A DNA stretch of 64,000 nucleotides from NCBI GenBank assembly GCA_033398695.1, contig CM065815.1, positions 11,500,501 through 11,564,500 of the forward strand, in the 5' to 3' direction. The position numbers were made by a program, and so were the translations under genes. The notes beneath the pieces were generated by a model. The model had not been told where the DNA came from, did not search any database, and saw only the letters and a program-made list of their open reading frames with translations. The DNA comes from Orobanche coerulescens (Eukaryota; Streptophyta; Magnoliopsida; Lamiales; Orobanchaceae). Positions 32,894 to 43,388 of the stretch are shown piece by piece (within the stretch, counting starts at the first letter, position 1; every line of letters starts with the position of its first letter).

Positions 32894-34111
32894 ATGCAGG
32901 GCCGAAGGTCTCTTGCAAGAACCTTGGTACCATACAACGAAAACGTTCATCCCGATTATCGAGTTGGAGATAACCTGGAATATATTAGCAGTGAAGGAGA
33001 ATTTTTGACAGAAGAAAACACTGAATCTTCCGATCAAGAAGAAAAGTCAAACGAAGAACATATGGCAGACCAACAAACTTTGAAAGATTTTGCTAGACCG
33101 GTGATCGGTACAACAACGTCATGCATACAACTTGGCCAGACAGCACGAAATTATGAATTGAAATCCATTCATTTCAACCAACTCCCATATTTTTATGGGA
33201 TGCCAAACGAGGATCCTTTAAGTTTTATTCGTGATTTTTACTCGGTTGTCAATACCTTTCCATTACAACAATTGACCGAGGATCAATTAAAAATGAGGTG
33301 TTTTCCTTACACTTTAAAAGATCGAGCAAAAACATGGATTATGACGTTGCCACCAAATTCATTGGCTACTTGGGATGACGTGTGCAACAAATTCATGTCT
33401 AAATTTTATCCACATCATAAAACGGCGGATCTAAGGACCAAAATTGCGGCTTTTACGCAATCGGAGGGTGAACAATTTTTTGAAGCATGGGATCGTTTCA
33501 AAACTCTTTTACTAGCATGCCCCCATCATCATTATCCTTTACACTGTTTGAGTCAAACTTTTTATGATGGGCTAACTCATAATTGCCAATTTACTGTTGC
33601 CAATGCAGCTGGGGGAGATATAGGAACACTAACGGCGCAAGCCACTTTTGATTTGTTTGAAAAACTTGCTATATCCTCCCAGCAAAAGAGTGCACGAGGC
33701 AGGAGAGTCGGAGCTAATGAAGTAAATTCCACCAGCGATCTCACTGCGCAAATTGCCGAGCTAACCAAACAAGTCCAAAGACTTACAACTCAAGGAATTT
33801 CTCAACCACCCATAGTCATGCCATCTCAAGAAGTATTTTTCGCCGGTGGTGAATATAGTCATGCACCCAACATCAATCCCCCGACGAACCCTGAAGAGGT
33901 AAATGCTTTAAATAATTTTTACCAACGCCCCAGAAATGACCCTTTTTCTGAAACCTATAATCCCGGTTGGCGAAAACACCCTAATTTCTCAAGGGGTGGG
34001 AATCATCACCAACACCCACCACCACCTCAACATCAAAATATGCAACAACCAAAACAAAGACCGAACCAATTCCAAGGGTCGCCCTCAAACCAACCCGAAA
34101 ACCCTCATTAG
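32894..34111 (+). CDS. Gag of Athila-like element D
   Basis: This is an uninterrupted frame of 405 residues. An acidic N-terminal region (about 30-60) is followed by the retrotransposon gag domain at about 80-240, with DPLSFIRDFYSVVNTFP, MRCFPYTLKDRAKTWIMTLP, WDDVCNKFMSKFYP and FYDGLTHNCQFTVANAAGG in the usual Athila order. A short coiled coil (LTAQIAELTKQVQRL) and a Pro/Gln/His-rich tail end the frame. No zinc knuckle is seen, which is common in Athila gag. The stop at 34109-34111 comes at or just before the expected gag-pol junction. It forms the particle shell around element RNA. It is the most intact product of D. Confidence 0.9.
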   Translation: MQGRRSLARTLVPYNENVHPDYRVGDNLEYISSEGEFLTEENTESSDQEEKSNEEHMADQQTLKDFARPVIGTTTSCIQLGQTARNYELKSIHFNQLPYFYGMPNEDPLSFIRDFYSVVNTFPLQQLTEDQLKMRCFPYTLKDRAKTWIMTLPPNSLATWDDVCNKFMSKFYPHHKTADLRTKIAAFTQSEGEQFFEAWDRFKTLLLACPHHHYPLHCLSQTFYDGLTHNCQFTVANAAGGDIGTLTAQATFDLFEKLAISSQQKSARGRRVGANEVNSTSDLTAQIAELTKQVQRLTTQGISQPPIVMPSQEVFFAGGEYSHAPNINPPTNPEEVNALNNFYQRPRNDPFSETYNPGWRKHPNFSRGGNHHQHPPPPQHQNMQQPKQRPNQFQGSPSNQPENPH

Positions 34112-34119
34112 AAGAAACA

Positions 34120-37100
34120 CTTCAATCATTCATCCAAAACTCGGATCGAAGATTTGAAGCAATGGAAGCATCGATAAAGCAGTCGAAACTCAAGTCGGGC
34201 AACTAGCAAATCAAGCTGCAAAATAACGAAAGGAGGTTACCAAGTCAACCCGAACAAGCTAAAGCTATCACCACGCCGAGAACTGGTAAGATTTATAACA
34301 ATCAAGTTGATTCCCCTTCTAATGATGATATTTCAATTATTAGAAACAAGGACGAATATAAGGAGTCAAATGAAAATTCTAAAGAAGAAGTCCCCATCCC
34401 AACACTCCACAAATCTACAAATCCATACAAACCCCCAATACCTTTTCCAAGTCGACAAAAATGAAAAACTTGAGAAGCAATTTCTAAATTTTTTTGATAT
34501 GTCATCAAAGTAAATGTAAACCTTTCTTTATTGGAAGTAATAAAAAGTGTCCCAGATACGGAAAATTTTTCAAAGAATTACTCACGGATAAAAGAAGTTT
34601 GGATATAGAGAAAAATCATTGTCTCGGAGGTTATGTCGCATTTCTCCAACAACGATTACCTCCCAAGCAAAGTGATCCGTAGCTTCATCATAAATATCGC
34701 TATGGGAAGCGGTAAGAAGACCCTTTGGTATGCTTGATCTTGGAGCGGTATAAATTTGATGCCATTATATATTTTTGAGCAACTTGATCTTGGTGAACTT
34801 AGCCCAACTAAAATATGTTTACAATTGGCGATAGATCGCTTCGTTATCCTGTTGGAATTATCGAAGATATTTTGGTTGACATAGAGGAGCTTATTATTCC
34901 AGTGATTTTGTTGTCTTAGAAATGGGACAATGTCTAGAAAATGTAAAAGATCATTCTATTTTATTGGGAAGACCTTTCATGGCTACCATTGAAACAATAA
35001 TTGATGTTAAAAGAGGAAAATTAACCATGAGTGTGTTAAATGAAACCGTGACATTTTACGTGTTTAATTACTGTTCCTAGTTACGATTTATACGAGGAGT
35101 GTGCTTTTGTTGATATTATTGACAATTCGTAGAAACTCTCATTATACAGAACAAGTAATGGAATGTTCGAGCTTAACCGGAAGTTGAAGGAGAAGTGTGC
35201 GAAAATCTCTTACGGGGATTAAGATAGATAGTCTGAGTCGTTAATGGATAGCAAAGAAAAAGAAATACCGGAGCTTAAAGAATTGCCTAATCATTTAAAA
35301 TATGTTTTTCTTGAAGAGGAAATAAAAAACCCGTAATTATTAATGCGAATTGAACAAAGATGAAGAATTTCTTTTAATAGAAGTTTTAAAAAATGCAAAG
35401 AGGCAATAAGATGGGGTTTGAGTGATATTAAGGAATTAGCCCTTCAACATGTATGCACAAAATAATCCTAGAAGAGGGGAAAAACCAAGAAGAGAAGCAC
35501 AACGAAGATTAAATCCCAATATGCTAGAGGTAGTAAAAAGGAAATTTTAAAATTACTAGGAGGGAATTATTTATCCGATTGCGGATAGTGAATGGGTAAG
35601 CCCGATACATGTGGTGCCAAAGAAAAGTGGCATAACGGTGATTGAAAATGATAAGGGAGAGCTAGTACCAACGAGGGTAACAACCGGGTGGCGGATGTGC
35701 ATTGATTATCGAAAATTAAATGCCGCCACCAAAAGGATTATTTTCCTCTACCTTTTATTGACCAAATGCTTGATAAACTTGCGGGACACAAATTCTCTTG
35801 TTTTCTTGATGGCCTTTCAGGTATTATCAAGTGGCGATTGCACCCGAGGACCAATCGAAGACCACATTCACATGCCCTTTTGGAACTTTTGCTTGTCGAA
35901 GAATGCCCTTTGGATTATGCAATGCACCGGGAACTTTTCAAAGGTGCATGTTGTCAATTTTCTCGGATATGATCGGCGATTCTATTGAGGTATTTATGGA
36001 TGACTTTTCAGTATTTGGATCATCTTTTGATGATTGCTTAAATAAATTGACCAAAGTACTTGAACGTTGTATTGAAAGCCATTTAACTCTCGGTTGGGAA
36101 AAAGTCATTTTATGACGAGAAAGTGGAATTGTGCTAGGCCATGTGGTGTCAAATCATGGAATTGAAGTCGACAAAGCAAAAATTGATGTCATTCAAAATT
36201 ACCGCCACCAAACAATGTAAAGGCAATCGGGAGTTTTTAGGACATGCCGGTTTTTATAGAAGGTTTATCAAAGATTTTTCAAAAATAAGTAAACCTCTCT
36301 GCACTTTGCTTACCAAAGATGTTTCCTTCATTTTCGATGACGCTTGTCTCGACGCTTTTAAAACCTTGAAAGAGAAACTAACCACGGCACCAATCGTAAT
36401 TGCCCCTGATTGGTCTTTACCTTTTGAAATTATGTGCGATGCATCGACCGAAATTTGTTAGTGCGATTTTGGGCCAAAGAATTGATAAAATGCTCCGTGT
36501 GGTTTATTATGCTAGTCTAACATTAAATGATGCGCGAGTTAATTATACGACAACCGAGAAAGAATTATTAGCTGTGGTTTTCTCCTTTGGATAAATTTAG
36601 ATCTTATATTGTAGGATCTAAAGTGATTGTACATTCAGACCATGCAGCTTTACGACATCTGTTGAAAAAGCAACAAGCAAAACCTCGGTTGATTCGGTGG
36701 ATTTTAATGCTTCAAGAATTTAATGTGGAAATAAAGGATCGGAAAGGAAGTGAAAATGTGGTCGCAGACCATTTGTCTCGTTTAAAAATAACAGAAATAG
36801 ATAACAAACATGAAGAAATTGTGGACTCTTTTCCACATGAAAATCTATTTAAAATTTCTTGGTACCTTGGTTTGCAGATATTGTGAATTATTTGGTTTGT
36901 GAAATGCTCCCACCTAACATTTCTTACCAAGAAAAGAAAAGGTTTCTATCATCATGCAAAAACTACTTCTGGGACGAACCATGCCTTTTTCGATTATGCA
37001 AAGATGAAATCATGAGGCGATGTGTCCCAGAAGATGAGCAACAAAGTGTACTAACCTTTTGCCACGAACTTCATTGCGGAGGACATTTTGGCGGACAAAA

Positions 37101-38135
37101 GACCGCACAAAAAATTCTCCAATCTGGTTTGTATTGGCCATCCTTATTTAAAGACGCATATCATTTGTGTTCAGTGCGATAGGTGTCAACGAACTGGTAA
37201 TATCGGAAAAAGAAATGAGATGCCCCTCACGATCAATTTGGTCGTAGAAATTTTTGATGTATGGGGAATTGATTTTATGGGACCATTCACTAAATCTGGA
37301 AATTTTGAGTACATTCTTTTAGCAGTCGATTATGTATCCAAGTGGGTTGAGGCAATCCCCACAAGGACTAATGATGCTAATATTGTTGTTAAGTTTGTAC
37401 AGAATACATAATCAGCCGTTTGGTTCCCAAGGCAATAATCGGTGATGGGGATCCCATACGCAACAAGTTATTTGACAAGCTTATGGCCAAAAATGGCATA
37501 AATCACAAAATTGCAACTCCCTACCATCCACAAACGTCGGGTCAAATGAAACAAGCAACCGACAAATAAAAGGGATCTGGAAAAAGCGTCGCCCAACTCG
37601 AAAAGATTGGGCTGAAAAATTGGTCGATGCACTTTGGGCATACCGAATGACATACAAGAGTCCATTGGGAATGAGCCCTTACCGTCTAGTCTATGGAAAA
37701 AATTGTCACCTTCCGGTTGAAATCGAACATAAAGCTTATTGGGCAATTAAGGCCGTTTCAATGGAATTGAAAAAGGCTGACAGAAAGGCGCTACAAATAT
37801 CCGAACTAGACGAGTTAAGAAGCGAAGCATACGAGAACTCTCGATTTACAAAGACAAAGTCAAGAGACTTCATGACCGAAACTTACCCTCAAACACCTTG
37901 AACAGTGCGAAAGTACTTTTATTTAATTCTCGTTTGCGATTATTTCCAGTAAGCTAAAATCACTTGGGCCGGGACCCTTCGAGATTGAGGAAGTATTTCC
38001 ATACGGAGTAATTAGGCGATAAATCCTCAAACCAAAGAGTCATTTCAGTGAACGGGCACAGGTAAAGCCTTATTTTGAAAATCGTAAAATTCCTCACGGA
38101 GAGAGCATAACCCTTGAAGATCCGTCGCACGACTA
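34120..38135 (+). pseudogene. Pol of Athila-like element D (protease, RT, RNase H, integrase), heavily broken
   Basis: Parts are readable in changing frames. The protease tail is at about 34910-35075 (ENVKDHSILLGRPFMATIET). RT is at 35580-36115 (MCIDYRKLNAATK, then FMDDFSVFGSSFDDC in another frame). RNase H is at about 36400-36800 ([39 protein letters not shown]). The integrase zinc finger and core N-terminus are at 36900-37411 ([31 protein letters not shown]), and the integrase C-terminus at 37620-37901 with remnants to 38135. There are many one-base frameshifts and stops; sites for catalysis are partly present, but no continuous polyprotein is possible. Confidence 0.9.
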
Positions 38136-38255
38136 AAACAGGAAGTTGTCAAGATAATGACATTAAACAAGCCCTTATTGGGAGGGAACCAAATTTATTT
38201 ATTGTTTTTCTTATTATTTCTAAAAAATAAAAAAAAAAAAAAAAAAAAACGTTGT

Positions 38256-38398
38256 ATGACACGGCGAACAAACACGGCGATAATCTGGACCGTTTCTATC
38301 GCCGTGTCTATTTTCCATCAAAACATCAGCACATGCGACACGGCGCAAACTGGCGAAATCGACCGTTTTCAGCGCCGTGTTACGCGACGGGTTATAAA
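38256..38398 (+). promoter_or_regulatory. Internal promoter-like region of D (array plus TATA)
   Basis: An ACACGGCG array (38258, 38271, 38337) with inverted CGCCGTGT copies (38300, 38372), GGACCGTTT (38287) and ACGGCGCAAA (38339) spans 38256-38385. GTTATAAACA follows, with TATAAA at 38393-38398. These words match those of the D LTR U3. The array starts right after a poly(A) run (38221-38249) and sits about 180 bases upstream of the accessory ORF's split start codon. Confidence 0.6.
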
Positions 38399-38577
38399 CA
38401 TAAGTCGGCCTTTCGTTCTTATTTCCTTCTCACCCTAACCTCCGACCTCCTCCCTAAAAATCCCAACTTTTTAATTTCTTTTTCTTAGATTAGTTTATTT
38501 CAATACATAAACACCTCAATCAACTTACTTTCATCAAATTTGTTAGGAATTTTCCAGAAATTCGTCATCAAGCGACA

Positions 38578-40150
38578 ATGTAAGTTTACTTCAAAATTCT
38601 TCAATATTTGCTGCGAATTCGATTCTCATTGTGTTTATAGATATGTGGCTACGTTTGTTCACGTGAATGAACACTTTTGTTGGATTATATGTGAGGATTT
38701 AACACTTTTTCATAAATTGAAATGAAATTATGTCAAAATTTGGATGGTTTTAGTTTATAAAATTTTAAATGATGAAAGTTTGTAAATTCGTGGTGTTTTG
38801 CATAGATTAGTTTTGTTCTATTGCAAATCGTATAGTTTTGAAGCTTTCATGTACCAGGGGGTTAGATTTTGTCCATAAATTGATGAAATTGGAAGCTTGT
38901 TAAATCACGATTACAAGGTGTCCGATGAAATGCTTAAATGAATTTTTTTTTTCTTGTGATAATTGTGCAGGACAACCAGGACTCGCAAGCGCCGGGCAGT
39001 CAGCCCTTTAGCATCATCTTCTGCCACCGAGAGCGACAATTCTCAACCAGAGCATACCACGGGGACCTTTGATGCTATACGCTTTACAAGTGCTGAAAAT
39101 GCGGAATGGTTTGAGCAGCGAGCTCATTCCAAACTTCTGGTCGAGAAAGATATCGCACAGGAGGTTGAAGAAAAATTCAACCTATCTCAATTCTTCAGTC
39201 ACCTACATTGGGAGAATGCGTTAAAGCTCCCTGATCATTACTACGGAGATTCGGTCCGTGAATTCTACGCCAACGATGAGGCAAAACGCAAAAATGACTA
39301 CGCTATACGAAGCACGGTTAGAGGGACACCAGTGGTAATCACCGAGAGCTCGATAAATCACTCGCTCCACACTCCGGACGAGGGGGAGAAAGTAAATTTC
39401 AGAAAATCCTTCAATCCCCCAGAAGGACCGGTGTGGAACACTAGTAGTGCGATGGCGCGGTTTGACATCCAGTACACTCCTTCCCGAAAGGATGGAGTGA
39501 AGATCGGGACCTTATCCTTCTCCGACCAGCATCGCCTCATTTTATATCTTCTCGGCACAAATGTTCTTCCGCGTTCGAGTGGTAAAAATGAGGTACGAGT
39601 TGGGGATTTATACTTTTTGGATAAAATGGTGCATGGGCTAAGTGTTATACAGGGATTGAATTATGGGAGTATTATATACAATCACATGAGAGATTTCCTA
39701 AGGAACAAAAGCCCCAAGCACTCCATCCCTTATCCCCGGTTGATCACATTGATACTCAAGGAGGCGGATGTGGACTTCTCATATGCCGACCGCACATTAA
39801 TTAATAACCGGGACAAATTGAGGCGTGCTACTTGTAACCGAATGGGTATCGAATTCGAGGAGGCCGCACAGCGCGACGACGAGGAAAATTCTCCGACTGA
39901 CGGAGGTGACGGCGAGAGCCCTACACGAGAGATGACCGAATCCCGCCATCCGAGCCGTCAACCCCAGTCTCAGTCCCTTCTCCGTCGTATTTGGGAGGCG
40001 ATAGGCTGCATCAGAGACCATCAGGAGGTTATCAAAAGTGAGCTTAAAAAGGTAAACGATCGTCTCGACCGAACAGACGAGCAGATGGCACGCATTCAGC
40101 AGCACTTCGGCATCAGACCACCATCACCACCGCCCGGGACATCGGCTTAG
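38578..40150 (+). CDS. Accessory ORF of D (Athila ORF / putative plant transposon protein), spliced
   Basis: Coding is joined from 38578..38579 and 38971..40150. The leader ends CAAT, followed by donor GTAAGT at 38580; the acceptor TTGTGCAG ends at 38970. Splicing creates the start codon AT|G and the frame MTTRTRKRRAVSP, giving about 393 residues. The N-terminus is basic (possible nuclear signal) then Ser-rich. The central globular part includes KLPDHYYGDSVREFYAN, FSDQHRLILYLLGTNVLPR and VRVGDLYFLDKMVHG, which resembles the Athila ORF1/putative plant transposon protein families. The C-terminus has an acidic linker, a coiled coil (VIKSELKKVNDRLDRTDEQM) and a Pro-rich tail. There is no signal peptide or membrane segment, so it is not an envelope-like protein. 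The frame is intact although pol is ruined. Its function is unknown. Confidence 0.75.
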
Positions 40151-41683
40151 TGCTACTTTTTATTTTATTTTATTTGTGTTATTCTTCTGACTTCCTTTTC
40201 TTTATGGCTTGTTTAGACTGTTTACGTATTTTTTTTTTCTTTTTCTTGCAATTATGGATTTTGTTTTTATTTAACTTATTTCAACATGGTTTTCTGCTTT
40301 TGTTTGAAAGTTCTTATTAGGGATTGCTATGAGGATCAACCGTACCACACGACAGGGGAGTCCTTTTTCTTCTATCTTTTCAATACATTGAGGACAATGC
40401 TTACTTTTAAAGTGTGGGGTGATATCGGAAATATATGAATTTTTAATATAAAAATAAAAATAATTACCTCCAACAGTCAATTTGTAATATGTCTTACTAC
40501 TCACCTCGGGAGACTTGTTTATAAAAATTTTGGTACGGTAAAATGACCATGTGTTAAAACTTGAATTTTTCGATGAAAGGTCAAACTCAATTGTTCCAAA
40601 AAAATATTTTGTGTGAATTCATGAAACATATATTTTTAAAAACCTTGTGAGCTTTTGAGCCGTTGTTTACTTGCTAGCATGCAAAAATCTCCTTTGATTG
40701 AGTGCGCTATTTGTGTTGTGAAACTCTAGAACGTGCATTGGTATCTTACTCAAAACTACGAAGTGTGTGCAAAATAATGAAAGTGATTTTAGGCGATTTT
40801 TCTTTTTTTAGCTTTTCAATCTTTTTTTTGGCCTACCCCAAAAAAAATTACTAATTCCCTCGTTAACCCAATTGAGCTTATTGCCTATTTTATTGTCAAC
40901 CACATAGTGAGCTTTCCATCACTATGAATCCTTTGACCCATACTTGAACAGTTAGAAATTATTTTTGACAAGGATGAAGATATTGTGTGGTGACATTGGG
41001 TGATATATATTGTTGGTAGTGTTGAAAAATGGAGAAAATATTTACTCCGCTGTTTTTGGGAACTTAGTAACCGGGTGTATTCATGTGACCCATGTTTACA
41101 TTCGCGTAAAACAGTTACCTTAGATATGAGTATGCATAAAAGCAGTTTGTGTATGTTTTTTATCCTAGTAACCGGGTGTATTCATGTGACCCATCATTTA
41201 CATTCGCGTAAAACAGATAATAAACAACCCAAAAAAAAAAAAATGGTTGATTGAAAAGCAAGAAAAAGAGCTCAGATAAATCGAAGCATAAGTAAGGGGA
41301 TTGATAGAAAGCTTAATTAAATAGCTTCTAAAGTGCTTACCAGTTGATAAAACTCGATTCAGAATATTTTCTAATGTTCGGTTTCAAGTCACTTTATCCA
41401 TATTTCCCTACCCCAACCAAAGAGCCGACATTACAACCTTAAAGTCCTTTTTGATTCACAACGTTACACACACAAATGGTAGAGATAAAAGGCGATTTGC
41501 ACGCCTATGGAAATTTTCACTTCATTAAATAAGCTTGAGCGAAAATATGTCCCATATACACTTGAGAGTGAGCGATACACTTATCCAGCGTGTTCTATGA
41601 ATTCATGCTTTTTGTTTAAAAAGGAAACTTTCTTGAGATTTGACAAAATTATAAAAACTTGGTCTAATTTACCCCTTGAGATG
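40151..41683 (+). other. 3' non-coding interior of D
   Basis: There is no gene. It contains a polypurine-like TTGAGGACAATG...AAAGTGTGGGG at 40388-40420, long before the true one. It also has a 47-base direct repeat with GTAACCGGGTGTATTCATGTGACCC at 41068 and 41168. ORFs here are fortuitous. G inserted at 41684. Confidence 0.6.
41068..41216 (+). repeat. Direct repeat in the 3' region of D
   Basis: Two copies of a segment running from GTAACCGGGTGTATTC through TTACATTCGCGTAAAACAG start at 41068 and 41168. They are separated by about 50 bases of unrelated DNA. The second copy has a 1-2-base difference (CATGTTTAC versus CATCATTTAC). Confidence 0.8.
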
Positions 41684-42871
41684 TGTTGCTACCCAAAATA
41701 TTATCCGGAGATAGATATTGCTGGAATGGATGGGATAGCAAACAAATGCAAGAGCACTTCCGTGAGAAAGATAAATAACACAAGATTTGCCGGGGTTGTT
41801 AGTCCCGGGCTTGAATGCTCTCGCGAGATATTATTAATACCGATATTCGGGGATACAAGTACTAATGTAAGAATACAATTACAATGAGTGTAAAGTTTCT
41901 TGTTATCTTAGCTAGTGAGCGTGTAGATTGCCTAAGAACCGATTTGATGCTCTGTGAGTTCTTGTAACAAAGGTGATGAGCAGTCGCGGCGGTGAGAGAT
42001 CGACCGCCTCTCACGGCGAGTATTTAGTGGATGTTTGGGCTTCGGGCTTATGAATCCCTTGGAATCTGTCTAGTGGAGACTTGCCGCCGCCGATCGTCTT
42101 ACGGGAGAGATTTGGAGAGAGAAGTCTGAGATGGATTACGGTGAGATAGCCGAGAGCTTGATGATCTGTGTTCTTGATATTTCCGTGGATGTATCGGAAT
42201 GTGAGAGAATGTGAACTTTTGGTGGAATGTATTTGGACGTAAGTCAAATGAATTCGAACCGTATATTCATGGAATCGGGAAGCTTTTTCCGGTAGGAGGA
42301 GGTTCTCTATTTATAGGGCTTGGACATGCGGCGATCGCCTTCTCTGCAATATAATAATCGGGCGATCGTCTTTCGGCACATGGGCTGTCCCTCAAAGTCT
42401 GCAGGAGTTCTTTGGCGATCAGCTGTGCGATCAATGGGAGCTTACACGCGTCTGAGTTCTTTGTCGCGGGTGGTCCCACTGACAACTTTCGGCGCGCATG
42501 CTGGTAGGTGAGGTAGGTGACAGGCTGCGGTCTTTTGGTCTTGTCTGTCAGCAAAAGATCTTTATCTGCTGGCGAAGATCTTGTCAGCGCCTTTGGTGGA
42601 TCTGCACGTGGGTGCTTTTCTGAGATCCAGTCCTTGATGACTTTGGCGGACGATCGTCTCTGCTCGGGGCGTAGGTCGATTGCCCTTAGCCGGTCACTAG
42701 AGCAGATCGCCAGCTGCCAAAGGGCGATCGTCTTGGGAGTCGATCGCTAGGTACCTGATGGTGGTTTGATATCTTCGACTTGTCGAGCTAGTCATGGTTT
42801 GACTGGAGTTGACTCGGTCGCTCGGCCTTATAGTCGATCGCCTGTCGGGATGGATAAATCGTGACACAACA
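41684..42871 (-). repeat. 3' LTR of element G
   Basis: It is 1188 bases, paired with 48793-49994 (1202 bases). The minus-strand TATA CTATAAATAG is at 42307-42316. Upstream of it, on the minus strand, GGCGATCGTC-like motifs stand at 42332, 42363, 42651, 42725, 42741 and 42835. Many one-base indels separate the two LTRs. Confidence 0.9.
42307..42840 (-). promoter_or_regulatory. U3 CGATCG array and TATA of G (3' LTR)
   Basis: CGATCG cores at 42332, 42363, 42651, 42725, 42741 and 42835 lie upstream of CTATAAATAG (42307-42316, minus strand). Most extend to GGCGATCGTC or GGCGATCGCC. Two further copies at 42927 and 42973 lie outside the LTR, on the side of the antisense promoter at 43234. Confidence 0.6.
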
Positions 42872-42887
42872 ATTGCCCCCCAGCTCG
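42872..42887 (-). promoter_or_regulatory. Polypurine tract of G
   Basis: On the minus strand, AGCTGGGGGGCAATT abuts the LTR start at 42871. It fixes the orientation together with the PBS at 48774-48791. Confidence 0.75.
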
Positions 42888-43233
42888 CTCATACGTTGGA
42901 AACGTGGGGTGAGGTGGCTTTCTTGGCGATCGCTGAACTTTTGACGAGCGACTTCGTGTTTAACTGAACTGGCGATCGTCTTTGAGATGATATACTCTGG
43001 ATTCGGACGACCTGGTTGGCCGCTGAACTGCGCGGGAAAAAGCAACGGGCGTTGAAAAGTCTCCTCGCACGTGTCGGGCTCCTATTGGAGGACGCCAACG
43101 GTCATTAATGACTCCTCGGCTGACGCGTCCTCGAAAAGACGCGTACGCGGGTCTCGAGGGGGTCAACTGGTGCGCCGTTTGAGATCCGACCCCTGAGGTT
43201 TTCTCTTATTGCAATCGGGTCCCTGCCTTCTCC

Positions 43234-43240
43234 TATAAAA
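43234..43240 (+). promoter_or_regulatory. TATA box for the antisense ORF of G
   Basis: CTCCTATAAAAGGGGG contains TATAAAA at 43234-43240 on the strand opposite to G. It is followed by a leader with TCTCACTCACG and an ATG at 43389. CGATCG motifs shared with the LTR lie upstream (42927, 42973). Confidence 0.65.
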
Positions 43241-43388
43241 GGGGGCGCGGGGCTGCAGTCTCACTCACGCGTGCTTTTTTGGAGAAAGAAGGACCTGCTG
43301 CCGAATTTTCTGAAGATCTAAGTGCCGATCGTCGATCGATTTCACTTTAGGGTAAGAAAAATCCTTCTCTTCCTTTCTAACTCTGAAA

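Noticed and set aside
38963..40150. Envelope-like protein in Athila element D
   Set aside because: No signal peptide, no membrane segment and no glycoprotein-like Cys pattern. The basic N-terminus and coiled coil fit a nuclear or particle protein better.
42332..42978. CRISPR-like or HIP1-type repeat array
   Set aside because: The copies are short (6-10 bases), irregularly spaced, lie in a plant LTR, and have no repeat-spacer structure. GCGATCGC similarity to a cyanobacterial word is coincidental.
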